13,823 bases of DNA from assembly GCA_964471755.1 (NCBI GenBank), contig CAYYJM010000168.1:1-13823 (forward strand). Reading direction: 5' to 3'. A program made the position numbers and the translations under genes. Numbering within the stretch: the stretch's first letter is position 1; every line of letters begins with the position of its first letter. This document shows, in pieces, positions 11,949-13,823 of the stretch. Under the pieces are notes generated by a model, which made no database searches, was not told the origin of the DNA, and saw only the letters and a list, made by a program, of their open reading frames with translations. This stretch comes from CAYYJM01 sp964471755. Its GTDB lineage: Bacteria; Planctomycetota; Planctomycetia; Gemmatales; Gemmataceae.

Positions 11949-13691
11949 ATGACGAAGGATCAGGTCGCCGCCGTCCTCGCCGAGATCGGCACGCTGCTCG
12001 AACTCAAGGGGGAGAGCAGCTTCCGCTGCAACGCCTACCACAACGGGGCCCGCGTCATCGAGCAACTGGACGAGGACATCGAGGATGTCGTCGCTCAGGG
12101 CCGACTCGGTTCGATCCCCGGCATCGGGGCGACGTTGACCGAGAAGATCGTCACTCTCGTTCGCACGGGGCGACTACCGTTTCTGGAAGACCTGCGAGCC
12201 GAGATCCCTGCCGGCCTGGTGGACATGCTCCGCGTCCAGGGCCTGGGCCCGAAGAAGGTCCGGGCTCTGCACGACAGCCTCGGCATCGATAGCCTCGACA
12301 AGCTCCGGGCCGCCTGCGTCGAGGGGCACGTCGCGAAGCTCAAGGGCTTCGGAGAGAAGACGCAGCAGAAGATTCTCGAGGGCATCGATTTCCTCAGCCA
12401 GATGGGCAGCCGAGTCCGCATCGATCAGGCTCTCGCCCTGGCCCAGACCGTTCTCGAAGGTTTGCGATCCGCGCCCGGCATCATCCGCATCGAGGTGGCG
12501 GGCAGCATCCGCCGGCGGCGCGAGACGATCAAGGACATCGACATCGTCGTCTCCAGCGACAACCCGGTTCCGATCATGGATCGCTTTGTCGCGCTGCCGG
12601 GCGTTCAGCAGATCACCGGCCACGGCGAAACGAAGTCGAGCATCATCCTGGCCGGGCCGGGTGTCGTGATGAACGTCGATCTCCGCGTCGTCGCGGACGA
12701 TCAGTTTCCGACCACGCTACACCACTTCACCGGCAGCAAGGAACACAACATCGCGCTGCGAACTCGGGCCGTCGAGCGCGGCATGAAGGTCAACGAGTAC
12801 GGCCTGTTCCGCGGCGAGGAACTCATTCCCTGCAAGGACGAGGCGGACATCTATCGAGGTCTGGGCCTCGACTGGATTCCGCCGGAACTGCGCGAGAACA
12901 CTGGTGAGATCGAGGCGGCCGAGACGCACCACCTTCCACATCTGATCGAGACGGCCGACATCCAGGGCGTCTTCCACTGTCACACGACGTACAGCGACGG
13001 CGCGAATTCTCTGGAAGAGATGGCCCTGGCGGCGAAGGCACTCGGCCTGCACTATCTCGGTCTCGGTGACCATTCCCAGTCACTGACGATCGCCAACGGC
13101 ATGAAGCCCGAGCGCGTCCGGGAGCAGCAGAAGCAGATTGACGAACTGAATCAGAAGCTCAAGGGCATCCATCTCTTCAAGGGAGCCGAGGTGGACATCC
13201 TGGAGGATGGCAGCCTCGATTATGACGACGAGTTGCTGGCGACGTTCGACTACGTCGTGGCCAGCGTCCACAGTCATTTCAAGCAACCGCGTGAGGTGAT
13301 GACCGCGCGCATCATCCGGGCGATCCGCCATCCCGCGGTGACGATGCTTGGTCACTCGACCGGCCGCCTTCTGCTCAAACGCGATGGCTACGCCGTGGAC
13401 CTGGAGGACGTTCTTCAGGCGGCCGCGAAGGCCGGGACGATGGTCGAGATCAACGCGCATCCACAGCGGCTCGATCTGGACTGGGTCCATTGCAAGCGAG
13501 CCCGGGCCCTCGGCGTGCAGCTCGTGATCAATCCGGACGCGCACAGCACGCACGACGTCTCGCTGTATCGATTCGGTGTCGATGTCGCCCGGCGCGGCTG
13601 GCTCGAAAAGAAGGATGTGTTCAACACGTTGAGCCTGAAGGACGTGACGGCCGCACTTCGGAAGCGGAAGAAGGAGCGAGGGCTCATCTGA
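11949..13691 (+). CDS. polX: DNA polymerase/3'-5' exonuclease PolX
   Basis: Family X repair polymerase fused to a PHP nuclease, acting in gap filling during base excision repair. At 580 residues it is full length. Order: HhH-rich N-terminal domain (SIPGIGATLTEKI 55-67, VQGLGPKKVRALH 96-108, LKGFGEKTQQKI 131-142); polymerase core with GS (185-186), catalytic D196 and D198 in KDIDIVV and D244 in NVDLR; then the PHP domain from about 335 with metal ligands H343, H345, D350, H375 (GDHS), E414 (GAEVDIL), H441 and H443 (VHSHF), H469 (LGHSTGR), D530 and H532 (PDAHS). All key residues of both activities are present. The ATG at 11949 has GAGG 7 bases upstream; a TTG two codons earlier is less likely. 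Its neighbour, an endonuclease III-like gene, fits a repair pair. Confidence 0.96.
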   Translation: MTKDQVAAVLAEIGTLLELKGESSFRCNAYHNGARVIEQLDEDIEDVVAQGRLGSIPGIGATLTEKIVTLVRTGRLPFLEDLRAEIPAGLVDMLRVQGLGPKKVRALHDSLGIDSLDKLRAACVEGHVAKLKGFGEKTQQKILEGIDFLSQMGSRVRIDQALALAQTVLEGLRSAPGIIRIEVAGSIRRRRETIKDIDIVVSSDNPVPIMDRFVALPGVQQITGHGETKSSIILAGPGVVMNVDLRVVADDQFPTTLHHFTGSKEHNIALRTRAVERGMKVNEYGLFRGEELIPCKDEADIYRGLGLDWIPPELRENTGEIEAAETHHLPHLIETADIQGVFHCHTTYSDGANSLEEMALAAKALGLHYLGLGDHSQSLTIANGMKPERVREQQKQIDELNQKLKGIHLFKGAEVDILEDGSLDYDDELLATFDYVVASVHSHFKQPREVMTARIIRAIRHPAVTMLGHSTGRLLLKRDGYAVDLEDVLQAAAKAGTMVEINAHPQRLDLDWVHCKRARALGVQLVINPDAHSTHDVSLYRFGVDVARRGWLEKKDVFNTLSLKDVTAALRKRKKERGLI

Positions 13692-13757
13692 CATTTAGCC
13701 GCCGGCTTGCCGGCGGGTATTCGCCATGAAGACGGCCGGCAAGCCGGCGGCTAAATG
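13692..13757. repeat. Nested palindromic (REP/MITE-like) element abutting the polX stop
   Basis: Bases 13692-13714 and 13735-13757 are exact 23-base inverted copies around a 20-base spacer. The left arm is itself a hairpin (CCGCCGGC, TT, GCCGGCGG, 13699-13716), and the right arm too (GCCGGC, AA, GCCGGC, 13735-13748). It starts on the base after the polX stop and could act as a terminator or transcript-stabilising end, though without a T-run. The remaining 66 bases to the window end hold nothing recognisable. Confidence 0.75.
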
Positions 13758-13823
13758 AAGACTCGCCACTGGCTATCGGCAGTAAGGAAAGTAATGCACG
13801 CTTGGCCTGATGTTTGCAGCGGT

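Overview
The window reads as chromosomal DNA of a GC-rich planctomycete, probably from the Gemmata side of the phylum. This is inferred from gene content and protein style: a very long Gln/Gly/Pro-rich IF-2, a nusA-infB-ylxP-rbfA cluster followed by a degenerate endonuclease III-like gene and polX, a PseG-like protein with an RVDATP start, and dispersed palindromic elements. Nothing marks it as phage or plasmid, and most genes are housekeeping.

Left part (1-2410): a truncated leftward PseG/SpsG-like gene (start at 634) is separated by about 730 bases of non-coding, hairpin-rich DNA from rightward parB. Next comes tRNA-Pro(TGG), with a good sigma-70-type promoter and a 15-bp terminator that also lies at the end of the convergent UbiA-family gene. 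Middle-left (2411-4180, minus strand): a UbiA-type prenyltransferase lies downstream of a helix-hairpin-helix protein related to the N-terminus of PolX. A 155-base MITE-like element with 46-base inverted repeats sits in the divergent gap and abuts the ribosome-binding site of an orphan ABC ATPase (4418-5164), which ends at a clear intrinsic terminator.

Right part (5277-13691): nusA (interrupted by a 10-N assembly gap), infB (TTG start, 1133 aa), ylxP (DUF503) and rbfA (overlapping ylxP by 4 bases) form the transcription/translation/ribosome-maturation cluster. They are followed by an endonuclease III-like 4Fe-4S protein and a full-length PolX (HhH + Pol X core + PHP nuclease). rimP, the usual gene before nusA, is missing here. 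The window ends in a nested palindrome starting right after the polX stop.

The most notable points are: the PseG-like protein lacks the family's catalytic His; the endonuclease III-like protein has a collapsed HhH hairpin and one residue less in its cysteine motif; two PolX-type HhH proteins lie in one window; two different palindromic repeat elements are present; the parB leader carries a parS-like degenerate palindrome; interleaved inverted repeats lie between infB and ylxP; and a GNTAGAAT motif recurs before three genes. I see no clear new multi-gene system.
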